Assembly: GCA_001803165.1 (NCBI GenBank)
Contig: MHAZ01000017.1
Span: forward strand, 1 to 64,000
Length of the DNA: 64,000 nt
Direction: 5' to 3'
Source: Stygiobacter sp. RIFOXYC2_FULL_38_25
GTDB taxonomy: Bacteria > Bacteroidota > Ignavibacteria > Ignavibacteriales > Melioribacteraceae
Below the pieces are notes generated by a model. That model did not search any database. It was not told where the DNA came from and saw only the letters and a list, made by a program, of their open reading frames with translations. This document shows, piece after piece, positions 1-7,971 of this stretch (position 1 is the first letter of the stretch; the number at the start of each line of letters is the position of its first letter). A program made the translations under genes and the position numbers.

Positions 1-25
1 ACCCTTCCTTTGGTATCATTTGATA

Positions 26-1462
26 CTATTTTATCAAAGTCATCTTCTTCGTTAGTACATTGTTGAAGGAACGGAGCCGGCAAATATAAATTCCGCTTGG
101 TATATTTGATGCATCCCAGGTTATATTATGCGTTCCGGCACTCAAAGTTTCATTAACCAACCCGGCAACTTTTTCTCCAAGAATGTTGTAAATATTCAGT
201 TCAACATGCTCGGTAATTGGTAAAGAGAATTGTATGGTTGTTGAAGGATTAAAAGGATTCGGATAATTTTGTTCCAGTGCGAACAGAGCGGGTATTTCCG
301 GGATTGCATCATTTACATCGGCAATACGATCACGGGCATTTTTTACAGCTTGAAGCAGCACATCCTTTTGTCCGGCGGATTGATTGGCTCGGTAACCGCC
401 GCCAAGTTCCCATATTATTAATCCGCCTATACCTTTTGTACGTGCATAATCAAACTTTGCCTGGACGGTCTTTTCATCATCATAAGAAATGAATTTATCG
501 TTAGTGGAACCTGTGTCATCAATACTAAGATAGGAAGCTTTAGCGGCATCATCCCAGTTGTAATATTGCGGCTGGTAATAATCTTGCATAATAGTGTAAT
601 ACGGAACATTGCCTTGGACCCATGGATCGCTTGTCCATGTTTGCCTTGGTTTAGTAACACCTCCGGTAGTAGTACCATTTCCGCCGTTCCAAACATAACC
701 GTAAAAATCAATTCCTATTCCGAGTTTGCTTGCTGGAATTCCCGCAGCAATGAAATCATTAACATGGCTATCGGTTGATGGTAAAAAAGATCCGGGACAG
801 CAAGGAAATTGATAACCACCATTATGCAATGGTGAATTATGCCATGTAACCCATCCGGGCCATGCACCGGACAAATCATAAGTCATCAAATTTATTTGAT
901 CAAACAGAGGGAAGACTTGTGAAATTATTTCTGCTTGCGAACCATTGGCTGTGGTAAGTAAGGTTTCATTACTTAATGTGTTTAGAGCGGTACGTAGTGA
1001 GGTGATGAGTGCAATGTAAAGTACGGCATCGGCAGAACCTAATGGTTCCCAGTCAATATCAATACCGTCATAACCGCGTGAGGTTACCAAAGAAATAAGA
1101 TTTGATATAAAAGAAGTTAGGTTAAGCAGGGAAGTAGCGCCGCGGAATCCGTCTCCGCTGTTCCAACCGCCTATTGAGATAAGCACTTTTACACCATGTT
1201 TGTGTGCAAGAGATATTAGTTCTAAGGAATTGGATTCAGTAATTGTGTTAGATGCTGTATCAAGTGTACCGTCGGAATTTGGAACTACAGCAAAATGAAT
1301 AATGTGTGTAACGGCAGAGAAATCTATATTCTGCGCGGGTAAATGCCCGATGTTATTTTGCCCTTGCATCCATCCGGCATAATATGCCGTAGTCCATAAT
1401 TTTGTTTGTGCTGAAGAAAAACCGAATGAAAAAATTAACAGAATAAATATACTCAGATGCAT
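26..1462 (-). CDS. Secreted GH18 chitinase-like glycosidase with T9SS sorting domain
   Basis: A family 18 glycoside hydrolase that probably cleaves chitin or related beta-1,4-GlcNAc polymers outside the cell. The ATG at 1462 is preferred over one 22 codons upstream because it places a hydrophobic signal peptide (ending FGFSSAQ) at the N-terminus, giving 478 residues. The GH18 motif DGIDIDWEP ends with the presumed acid/base Glu near residue 139. SIGGWNS forms another conserved strand, and MTYDLSG carries the conserved Tyr-Asp. The last ~80 residues are a type A T9SS sorting domain (NYPNPFNPST, then SGIYICRL and a basic tail). A second, related chitinase lies at 4979-7362. Polymer specificity is inferred from the family and cannot be read from the sequence. 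Confidence 0.9.
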   Translation of the reverse strand: MHLSIFILLIFSFGFSSAQTKLWTTAYYAGWMQGQNNIGHLPAQNIDFSAVTHIIHFAVVPNSDGTLDTASNTITESNSLELISLAHKHGVKVLISIGGWNSGDGFRGATSLLNLTSFISNLISLVTSRGYDGIDIDWEPLGSADAVLYIALITSLRTALNTLSNETLLTTANGSQAEIISQVFPLFDQINLMTYDLSGAWPGWVTWHNSPLHNGGYQFPCCPGSFLPSTDSHVNDFIAAGIPASKLGIGIDFYGYVWNGGNGTTTGGVTKPRQTWTSDPWVQGNVPYYTIMQDYYQPQYYNWDDAAKASYLSIDDTGSTNDKFISYDDEKTVQAKFDYARTKGIGGLIIWELGGGYRANQSAGQKDVLLQAVKNARDRIADVNDAIPEIPALFALEQNYPNPFNPSTTIQFSLPITEHVELNIYNILGEKVAGLVNETLSAGTHNITWDASNIPSGIYICRLRSFNNVLTKKMTLIK

Positions 1463-1794
1463 AATTAGTATAGAACGAGTTCTTTGTTCCACTATCTTTT
1501 CCCTTTGTTCTATTGTAATGAGTTGCATTTTGTAAGTTAATGCTCATAGGCGTCTATAGTATTTTTTTAGAGTGAGAGAATAAGGAAAAAACTTTTTTTA
1601 TTAAATACAATTATCCGGTCTGTAGGAAAAATAGTGTATGATGATTTGACTGTTACGAAAGTAAACACTTCTGCGATTCCAATCGTGAATGAAACTCTTC
1701 GATATTTTAATAAGTGTCACTATCAATACGAAAACAATCGGATGAAAATTTAGAAGGGTTTAATTAGGCATGTTATAAATTATTAAACTTTTAG

Positions 1795-2427
1795 TTAGTC
1801 TATCAACCTGTGTTCCATAGCGTACACTGTTAGCTCAGTATCTGTTTTCATTTTCATTTTTTCCATGATTCTTGTGCGGTAAGTGTGAACGGTTCTAATA
1901 CTAAGCGAAAGTTTATCGGCAATGTCTCGAACTTTTACGCCGGTGGAAATCATACGAAAAACCTGGTACTCTCTATCCGAAAGGATTTCATGAGGCGGTT
2001 TATCAAGATCTCTATCGAATTCAGTAGCAAGTTTTTCTGCAATAGAAGGTGTAATAAATTTTCTGCCGCCGATAATTTGTCTTACAGCTTTAATAATTTC
2101 TTCCGGCTTGGTATCTTTAGTAAGATATCCTGCAACACCGGCTTTTAAAGCGCGTACTGCAAAGCGTTCTTCGGGATGCATTGTCAAAACAAGTATTGGA
2201 AGTTTTGGAAAGAGTTGTTTTACGTCGCTAATTAAATCAAGACCGCTTCTTCCGGGCATTGATAAATCCGTTATTAAAATATCCGGATTATGATCTCTAA
2301 TTCCTTCAAGAACCTCATGAGGAAAAGCCGCGCCTACAACTACCTTAAAATCATTTTCTTCTTCCAAAACATCTTTTATTCCTTTTCTAACCAACGGATG
2401 ATCGTCGGCAATTATAATTCTAATCAT
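1795..2427 (-). CDS. NarL/FixJ-type two-component response regulator
   Basis: A 210-residue DNA-binding response regulator. The receiver domain (about residues 1-120) has the acidic pair DD at residues 8-9, the phospho-acceptor Asp54 in ITDLSMPG and the conserved Lys in YLTKDTKPEE. A LuxR/NarL helix-turn-helix follows (about 145-205: LSDREYQVFRMISTG, then IRTVHTYRTRIMEKM). Its start overlaps the end of the upstream histidine kinase by four bases (ATGA), so the two are translationally coupled and almost certainly cognate partners. It lies between two chitinase genes, so control of those genes is possible, but no binding site was identified. Confidence 0.95.
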   Translation of the reverse strand: MIRIIIADDHPLVRKGIKDVLEEENDFKVVVGAAFPHEVLEGIRDHNPDILITDLSMPGRSGLDLISDVKQLFPKLPILVLTMHPEERFAVRALKAGVAGYLTKDTKPEEIIKAVRQIIGGRKFITPSIAEKLATEFDRDLDKPPHEILSDREYQVFRMISTGVKVRDIADKLSLSIRTVHTYRTRIMEKMKMKTDTELTVYAMEHRLID

Positions 2428-4394
2428 AATTTTTCTTCCTGTTTGTATGGTACATATATAAGGAGCCGCGTTCCATCACCAATATCGGAATGAATTTCAA
2501 AACTCCCGTTTAGCGCCATAACTCTTTCCCGTATTCCCAGGAGACCGGTAGAAGTCGGGGACCTTAATTTATTCTTATCTATTCCTCTTCCGTTATCTTT
2601 TAACTCAAGAAGTAGTTTGTGATCAATAACTTTTAAATTAATAACTACATTTGTCGCCGCAGAATGTTTTGCAACATTTGTTAGCCCTTCCTGCAAAATT
2701 CGAAAAATTGCTGTTGATGTATGCTTGTCCAAATTTATATCATACAGAAGTTTTATGATCTTGCATCTAATGCCTGTCCGGGTTTCAAACTCCTGTGCTT
2801 GCCACTGAATTGCAGTGTACAAACCGAGTTCATCAAGTACGGCAGGACGCAGCTCGGTTATTATTCTCCTTGAAGAACGTATCGTGCTTTCAAGAAGCTC
2901 GGCAATGGAAGAAATTTTTTCCAGCAAAGAATTTCTTTGAATAGGTTCCGAAATGGTTTTTGAGATTGTGCGGCTGAGAACGGTTAAATCCATGCGAAGT
3001 ACAGTCAGCATCTGACTAAACTCGTCGTGAAGTTCCCTTGCTATACGGAGTTTCTCTTCTTCTCTTGCTTCTTGAAGATGTTTTGCAAGTGAACGAAGCT
3101 GAGTTTCCTGTTCATGCAGCAGTTCCTCGGATATTTTGTTTTTCGTAAGATCGCGGATAATAATCGAAAACGTGCCGGCAATCAAATCTTTATCATTCAA
3201 TCTTGTGATAGTTAAAGATGCCCAAAATTTATTCCCGTCTTTCTTTATCAATTGCAGTTCAGTTTCAACATGTTTATCATTTCTTGCTTTCTTCAGCAGG
3301 TCAATCGGGTCAATACTGTCTTCCCTATTTTTTGGAAAAAAAACAGAAAAATTTTTAAGTATAATTTCTTTTTCTTTATACCCAACAATTCTTTCCGCAC
3401 CGGCATTCCAGCTTATTATTCTCCAATCCGAATCCAGCATAAAAATAGCATAGTCTTTTACGCCTTCTATTAAAGAGCGGTAACGCTTCTCATTTTCGTG
3501 TGAAGCTTCATCAATAAGTTTTTTCATTAATCTCTTGCTTAAAGTTTCGGTTACTTCTTTGATAATAGAAATGATCAGCACACGATTATTCATGAAAGAA
3601 CGCCGGGCTGTAAATTCAACATTAATTTTCTTATTGTCTTTTCTTAATATGATAGCATTAAAAATATTTATAGGATTGTTATGCTTAAGGATTTTAGCCA
3701 TTTCAGCTTCAAAACTTTCTCTGTTCTTTCCCGCTATTAAATTTGATAGAGAAGAAAAGTTAAAAATTTCCGCTGCCGTATATCTGCATATCTTACAAAA
3801 TGTTTCATTAACAAAAATAAATTCTTTCGTCTCGGCGTTAACTATTAAAAGTCCAATATCTATTTCACCCATTATTTTTAAAAAATGTTCGTACAACTCA
3901 TAATTCATTAATAACCGGGTCTCTGAAATATTTGTTTGCATTTTACGTTCAGCGGCTTTGATAGAGTTGAATATTGAATTCGGCAATCTTGTAAGACTTT
4001 TACTAATTATAAAATCAGAAGCTCCTTCTTTCATACACCGGACAGCAGCATTTTCAATTTGTTGTTTTGTTACAACAATTAGCGGGACATTTATATCATG
4101 CTTCCTTAAATAAATAAGGGCTTTAAGTCCGTTAAATTTGGACATGGCAAGGTCGGCAATAATTATAGAAGGATTAAATTGGTGCAATGCAGAAGTAAAA
4201 TCTTTCAAAGTCTTAACACGTTTTAAAGAAAACTTTAGACCTTTGTCTTTAAGGAAGGAGTTAATCAATGCGGCTTCATCGTCGTCATGCCCAAGAAGTA
4301 AAATATTTAAGTGCCCACGCTTACTCTTTGTCGTTTTTTTCCGGTGAGGCATTATATCATCTTTGCTTAATAGAAGATTCATTTCAACCGTCAT
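2424..4394 (-). CDS. PAS-domain sensor histidine kinase (HisKA_3 type) with N-terminal receiver
   Basis: A 656-residue cytoplasmic-looking sensor kinase with no clear membrane segment. Domains in order are: a receiver-like domain (about 25-150, acceptor Asp in IIADLAMSKFNG); a first PAS (about 165-290); a second PAS (about 300-420, ending in a typical PAC strand); a coiled linker; a HisKA_3 dimerisation helix with the phospho-His in RIARELHDEFSQML; and an HATPase_c domain (NVAKHSAATN, DNGRGID, TGLLGIRERV). This class partners NarL-type regulators, matching the overlapping gene downstream. An N-terminal receiver implies input from another kinase. The start is uncertain: an ATG 14 codons later (MPHRKK) is also possible, and neither has a strong ribosome site. 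Confidence 0.92.
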   Translation of the reverse strand: MTVEMNLLLSKDDIMPHRKKTTKSKRGHLNILLLGHDDDEAALINSFLKDKGLKFSLKRVKTLKDFTSALHQFNPSIIIADLAMSKFNGLKALIYLRKHDINVPLIVVTKQQIENAAVRCMKEGASDFIISKSLTRLPNSIFNSIKAAERKMQTNISETRLLMNYELYEHFLKIMGEIDIGLLIVNAETKEFIFVNETFCKICRYTAAEIFNFSSLSNLIAGKNRESFEAEMAKILKHNNPINIFNAIILRKDNKKINVEFTARRSFMNNRVLIISIIKEVTETLSKRLMKKLIDEASHENEKRYRSLIEGVKDYAIFMLDSDWRIISWNAGAERIVGYKEKEIILKNFSVFFPKNREDSIDPIDLLKKARNDKHVETELQLIKKDGNKFWASLTITRLNDKDLIAGTFSIIIRDLTKNKISEELLHEQETQLRSLAKHLQEAREEEKLRIARELHDEFSQMLTVLRMDLTVLSRTISKTISEPIQRNSLLEKISSIAELLESTIRSSRRIITELRPAVLDELGLYTAIQWQAQEFETRTGIRCKIIKLLYDINLDKHTSTAIFRILQEGLTNVAKHSAATNVVINLKVIDHKLLLELKDNGRGIDKNKLRSPTSTGLLGIRERVMALNGSFEIHSDIGDGTRLLIYVPYKQEEKL

Positions 4395-4452
4395 TGATTT
4401 TTTTAATTAATAAAATTTTGTCATACAATTCGACAAATAGAAAAAAGTAACA

Positions 4453-4854
4453 CTACACCCATTTGGTTATTTGCATCATTAATTCTTTATCGTTGCCGGG
4501 ATAGACCTTAAACTCATCTATTATATGTTTTGCAGCTAATGTTCTCAAATCCATTCGCTTCAATATTTTTTGCTTCTCAAAGGTTTTTTCTTCGATTTCT
4601 TTTTTTACACAATTTTCTAGAAATGCTAAAACTGTAATTCCAACTCTGGATTTATCACGAATAGAAAATATATCTATTCTGCCGGAACTCGTCTGCGTAA
4701 CGATGAGTCGTGCAATTTCAGAAATAATTGCAGATAGAACTCCTGCCGGTCCTTTATCCAAACCAACCTTTTCTGCAAGCCAGCGGGCTTTAAATCGAAC
4801 AGCAAGGATTTGTACTTCTGAATTTATTTTTACCGATATAGCTCCGCTAAACAT
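4453..4854 (-). CDS. RsbT-like anti-sigma/switch kinase-fold protein, apparently lacking ATP-binding residues
   Basis: A 133-residue soluble protein whose ends align by eye with the RsbT family of small GHKL serine kinases. AVRFKARWLAEKVGL corresponds to the first helix, SAIISEIARLIV to the N-box helix, and the C-terminal HIIDEFKV...ITKWV to the RsbT ending MDEFEI...IKWLR. The N-box Asn that binds Mg-ATP is Leu here, no DxGxG box is visible, and the glycine-rich lid is replaced by charged helix. It is therefore probably a non-catalytic partner or sensor protein. It lies 58 bases upstream of, and in the same direction as, the histidine kinase, suggesting a three-gene signalling operon. The family assignment is moderate because it rests on short patches. 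Confidence 0.6.
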   Translation of the reverse strand: MFSGAISVKINSEVQILAVRFKARWLAEKVGLDKGPAGVLSAIISEIARLIVTQTSSGRIDIFSIRDKSRVGITVLAFLENCVKKEIEEKTFEKQKILKRMDLRTLAAKHIIDEFKVYPGNDKELMMQITKWV

Positions 4855-4978
4855 GGCTTTTTGTCTCTATTTTACTGTAAGGATTTTCCATAATATTTCT
4901 TACTTACAAAGATGTTTTTGTTTTAATATGTCTCTGCGAAAAATTTCCTGTAAAGCGCACTTTCGTTTAATTACAAAA

Positions 4979-6283
4979 TCATTTGATCATAATCATTTTT
5001 TTTGTTTGCATATAAACTTTTTGCTCTGCTGCTTGGTCAATTACTCCTGCAACAATAGTATAGAAATATACACCGCTTGCAAGTCCAAGTCCGTTAAGTT
5101 GAATTTCATAAATTCCCGCGTCCAGTCTCAACTCCTGAACTACATTTTTATATTTTCCAAGAATATCGGTAATAATAATTTGCACATTACATTCATCAGG
5201 CAAACCGAAGCGGATTACCGTATTAGCATTGAATGGATTAGGATAATTTTGAAATAATTCGAATTCAACGGCTTCTCCGTCAATCTGCGATAATTTATCA
5301 TTACTGCATGCAATTGTAAATTTTCGTGTTTCAGACCAGCCGCTGCTGCCGTCATCATTAAATGCAATTACCGACCAGTAATAGGTTGCAGCGGGAGACA
5401 TATTTTTTATTTGTAAGTATGTATTTACAATGCCTGCTGTATCAATTATTATTTGTGTAAAGCTGCTATCAGTTGAAATGCGCACTTCATATTTTTCTGC
5501 GTAGGAAGAAGCTTTCCATCTAAGCACCGTATTGACCGAAATATTTTTCACGTCATCGGTAGGAGATGAAAGAACGGGTACGGAAGGAGGGCTGCCTATT
5601 GTTGTAAACGAATACCACTCGGAAAAATTACCGGCGGCTAATGTACTATTCTTTTTAGGAATTGATCTTAAGCGCCAATAAAAAGCTTTACTATATTCCA
5701 ATCCCTGTTTAATAAAACTCGTATCATTTACAATTATTGTATCAAGAACAAGATCGCAGATGTTTGGTGAATTTGCAATTTGTAATTCATAAGAACCGGC
5801 GTCTGTAATTTGCGACCATTTGAAAGTTACATTATTAGAAACTTTCTTTGAATTGTTTGGGGGAATTATAAGTAGCGGATAATTCAATTGAGCTTCGGCA
5901 GTTGAAAATTCTCTCGTTGATGTAAATTCACTTTTACCGGAATCGTTTATTGCGCAAACATGCCAGAAATATTTTTGCGGTGTGTTGATGTTGTGTATTA
6001 ATACCGAAGTAGAATTGCTTATCGTTGAGTCAAGCAATATGCCTGTAAAAAGTGAATCGCCTGCGAGTTGTATTCTATAAGAGTCTGCGAATTCAACAGG
6101 GAACCAACTTAATGTAACTGAATCGAATATTCCTTGAGATTTGTTTAACGGAGAAAAAAGCTGTGGTATGGCGGGAATTGTTATTGAATCTTTTATTGCA
6201 GATTTAATAGAGTTTATAAGCGGCTGGCTGCCGGAATTTGAAAGAACTCCCGCACCTAATTCCCAAATAAAAACTCCGGACAA
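4979..6283 (-). CDS. C-terminal part of frameshifted GH18 chitinase: FN3 modules plus T9SS sorting domain
   Basis: This reading frame continues the GH18 gene at 6256-7362 after a one-base frameshift. It begins inside the last GH18 strand (SGVFIWELGAG, matching GLIIWELGGG of the chitinase at 26-1462). Three FN3-like modules follow (about residues 35-330, each ending like YFWHVCA, FYWRLRS or YYWSVIA). The last ~80 residues are a type A T9SS sorting domain (LFQNYPNPFNANTVIRFG, SGVYFYTIV, basic tail). The only in-frame start is a TTG without a ribosome site, so independent translation is unlikely. It is either the 3' half of a pseudogene, or is reached by slippage on the A tract, or the break is a sequencing error. 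Confidence 0.8.
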   Translation of the reverse strand: MSGVFIWELGAGVLSNSGSQPLINSIKSAIKDSITIPAIPQLFSPLNKSQGIFDSVTLSWFPVEFADSYRIQLAGDSLFTGILLDSTISNSTSVLIHNINTPQKYFWHVCAINDSGKSEFTSTREFSTAEAQLNYPLLIIPPNNSKKVSNNVTFKWSQITDAGSYELQIANSPNICDLVLDTIIVNDTSFIKQGLEYSKAFYWRLRSIPKKNSTLAAGNFSEWYSFTTIGSPPSVPVLSSPTDDVKNISVNTVLRWKASSYAEKYEVRISTDSSFTQIIIDTAGIVNTYLQIKNMSPAATYYWSVIAFNDDGSSGWSETRKFTIACSNDKLSQIDGEAVEFELFQNYPNPFNANTVIRFGLPDECNVQIIITDILGKYKNVVQELRLDAGIYEIQLNGLGLASGVYFYTIVAGVIDQAAEQKVYMQTKKMIMIK

Positions 6284-7362
6284 CTTTTTTTTTTTGCATA
6301 CTCAACTTTGGCTTTGCATGTTCGTTCATCATCATAAGAAATGAACTTGTCGCTCCAATCGCACGAAGTATTAATTTGCAAATAAGGCACGCTCGCACTT
6401 GAATCCCAGCGATAAAGATCGGGACTGTAGAAATTTTCCATTATCTGGTAATAGGGAATGTTAGGGAATAATTGAGGCGGGTTTATCCACCTCTGTCTTG
6501 GTTCTGTAACACCTCCGGTACTGGTTCCGCTGCCCCCTTGCCATTTATATCCGTAGAAATCTATTCCTATGCCTATTTTATTAGCTGGTACTCCTGCTGC
6601 AATAAAATTTTCTGCCATGCCTGCGGCAGAAGGAACCAAGCCGCCGGAACCTGGAAACTCATACCCGCCGTTATAAAGCGGTGCATTATGCCAAGTAACC
6701 CAACCGCCCCAAGGACCGGATAAATCGTAAGTCATTAGATTAATAATATCGAAATACTGATGTATGCGTGAGAAGATTTGCCATTGTGTGCCGTTAGCTG
6801 CCGTTAACCATGAATCTGGCTGTGAGGCAGTCATCATAGCTCTTAGTGTAGCGGTTAATGAAATATATTGTCCTGCATCCGATAGTTCCAATGGTTCCCA
6901 GTCCAGATCTATCCCGTCGTAACCACGTGCTCTCATAAAGTTAACAAGGTTAGAAACAAATTTTATGAGTTTAAAAGTGCTTGTTGCACCGCGGAAAGCA
7001 TCGGCACTGTTCCAACCGCCTACTGAAATTAAAACCTTCTTACCTGCAGAGTGTGCAGCTTTTACAAGAGCTTCGGAATTAGATTCTCTAATGCTGTTTG
7101 CCTGATCATCAAATGTTCCGTCTGCATTAGGAAAAAGTGCAAAATGAATAACATAGTCCACCACATTAAAATCTATTTTTTCAGCAGGCAGCCGCCCGTT
7201 ATTGTACCATCCTTGCATCCAGCCTGCATAATAAGCGCCAATTTTTATTTCTGATTGAGCGTTCGTTTTAAATAAGCAACCGGAAATTAGAATTATCATT
7301 ATGCATTCTATTAAAGGATACGATTTTATTTTTATGATGCATGTAGTCATGTAACATATCAT
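6256..7362 (-). CDS. N-terminal part of frameshifted secreted GH18 chitinase
   Basis: The catalytic half of a second GH18 protein, clearly paralogous to the one at 26-1462 (shared AYYAGWMQG, SIGGWNS, LMTYDLSG and KIGIGIDFYGY). The catalytic motif DGIDLDWEP is intact. The N-terminus is hydrophobic, ending CLFKTNAQ; this may be an ordinary signal peptide, though ISGC also resembles a lipobox. The frame ends early at KKKSCPEFLFGN after the run of 11 A at 6285-6295. Restoring one A gives YAKKKKLSGVFIWELG, which aligns without gaps to YARTKGIGGLIIWELG of the paralogue. The intact product would be about 790 residues with FN3 modules and a T9SS tail. The start codon is uncertain. Confidence 0.85.
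   Translation of the reverse strand: MICYMTTCIIKIKSYPLIECIMIILISGCLFKTNAQSEIKIGAYYAGWMQGWYNNGRLPAEKIDFNVVDYVIHFALFPNADGTFDDQANSIRESNSEALVKAAHSAGKKVLISVGGWNSADAFRGATSTFKLIKFVSNLVNFMRARGYDGIDLDWEPLELSDAGQYISLTATLRAMMTASQPDSWLTAANGTQWQIFSRIHQYFDIINLMTYDLSGPWGGWVTWHNAPLYNGGYEFPGSGGLVPSAAGMAENFIAAGVPANKIGIGIDFYGYKWQGGSGTSTGGVTEPRQRWINPPQLFPNIPYYQIMENFYSPDLYRWDSSASVPYLQINTSCDWSDKFISYDDERTCKAKVEYAKKKSCPEFLFGN
6285..6295 (-). repeat. Homopolymer of 11 A (coding strand) at the chitinase frameshift
   Basis: On the coding (minus) strand a run of 11 adenines lies exactly where the GH18 reading frame breaks. Twelve A would restore the frame and the exact residue spacing of the paralogue. Such tracts are hot spots for replication slippage, transcriptional slippage and base-calling error; the sequence alone cannot tell these apart. 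Confidence 0.9.
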
Positions 7363-7400
7363 TCTTAATTTGTAATTAGATATAATTATTAGCCGATCAT

Positions 7401-7928
7401 TTACGGTCTTCCCGGAGGAGGCGGGAATGAACTTTTAGGATTATTTGTATCCTTAGTTGACCCAGTTATTAAATAAGTTACAGCCGCCGCAACGGCAGCT
7501 ATTCCAATTCCAGTCCACATAAGAATATTCGTGCCTTCCTCAACTTTTGCTGCCTGAACAATAAAATAAAAGTCATCACCCGAAATTCCATTCGGAAAAT
7601 CATTTTTAATTTCCCAAATTATTCCTTTGTCTTTTCCTGCAAAGTGACCTTCTCCAATATCTCCTGAAACTGTTTTTGGTATGTAAACAAAACTTTTATC
7701 GTTTGCTTTTCTAAGCGTTAGAGATACTTTATACAATTGATCGCTGTTCCCGAGCAGATCGTACGAAACCAAAACTTTTCCATTAGAAACTGTATAGTGT
7801 ACGTTCTCAACATTATCTTCACCGCTTTTATTTGAAACGGATTGTGAAAAAACTGCATGCACAGTTATAAGTATTAACATGAGCGAAAATTTTACAGGAC
7901 TTATAAAAAATCTATTTATTCTTTTCAT
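7401..7928 (-). CDS. Secreted/membrane-anchored hypothetical protein with beta-sandwich domain
   Basis: A protein of 175 residues with an N-terminal signal peptide (ending HAVFSQ). A domain of about 90 residues (VHYTVSNGKVLVSYDLLG through GKDKGIIWEIKND) resembles the beta-rich domain that precedes formylglycine-generating-enzyme-like modules in other Bacteroidota/Ignavibacteria proteins. A strong transmembrane helix follows (WTGIGIAAVAAAVTYLI) and then a proline-rich tail. The ATG at 7928 was chosen because GGAAGG lies about ten bases upstream; an in-frame ATG at 7946 lacks a ribosome site. It sits just downstream of the large FN3 protein gene on the same strand and may be co-expressed. The function is unknown. 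Confidence 0.75.
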   Translation of the reverse strand: MKRINRFFISPVKFSLMLILITVHAVFSQSVSNKSGEDNVENVHYTVSNGKVLVSYDLLGNSDQLYKVSLTLRKANDKSFVYIPKTVSGDIGEGHFAGKDKGIIWEIKNDFPNGISGDDFYFIVQAAKVEEGTNILMWTGIGIAAVAAAVTYLITGSTKDTNNPKSSFPPPPGRP

Positions 7929-7971
7929 AACTATTTTACCTTCCATAATTTTTATTCAAATTTTATTTGCA

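Noticed and set aside
4703-5257. A 184-codon plus-strand frame opposite the RsbT-like gene and the chitinase C-terminus
   Set aside because: It is antisense to two well-supported genes, its translation is rich in Cys, Phe and Ile with no domain, and it has no ribosome site.
7270-7362. Lipoprotein assignment of the second chitinase from its ISGC motif
   Set aside because: The paralogue has an ordinary signal peptide and the protein ends in a T9SS sorting domain, so a standard cleavage after TNAQ is equally likely.
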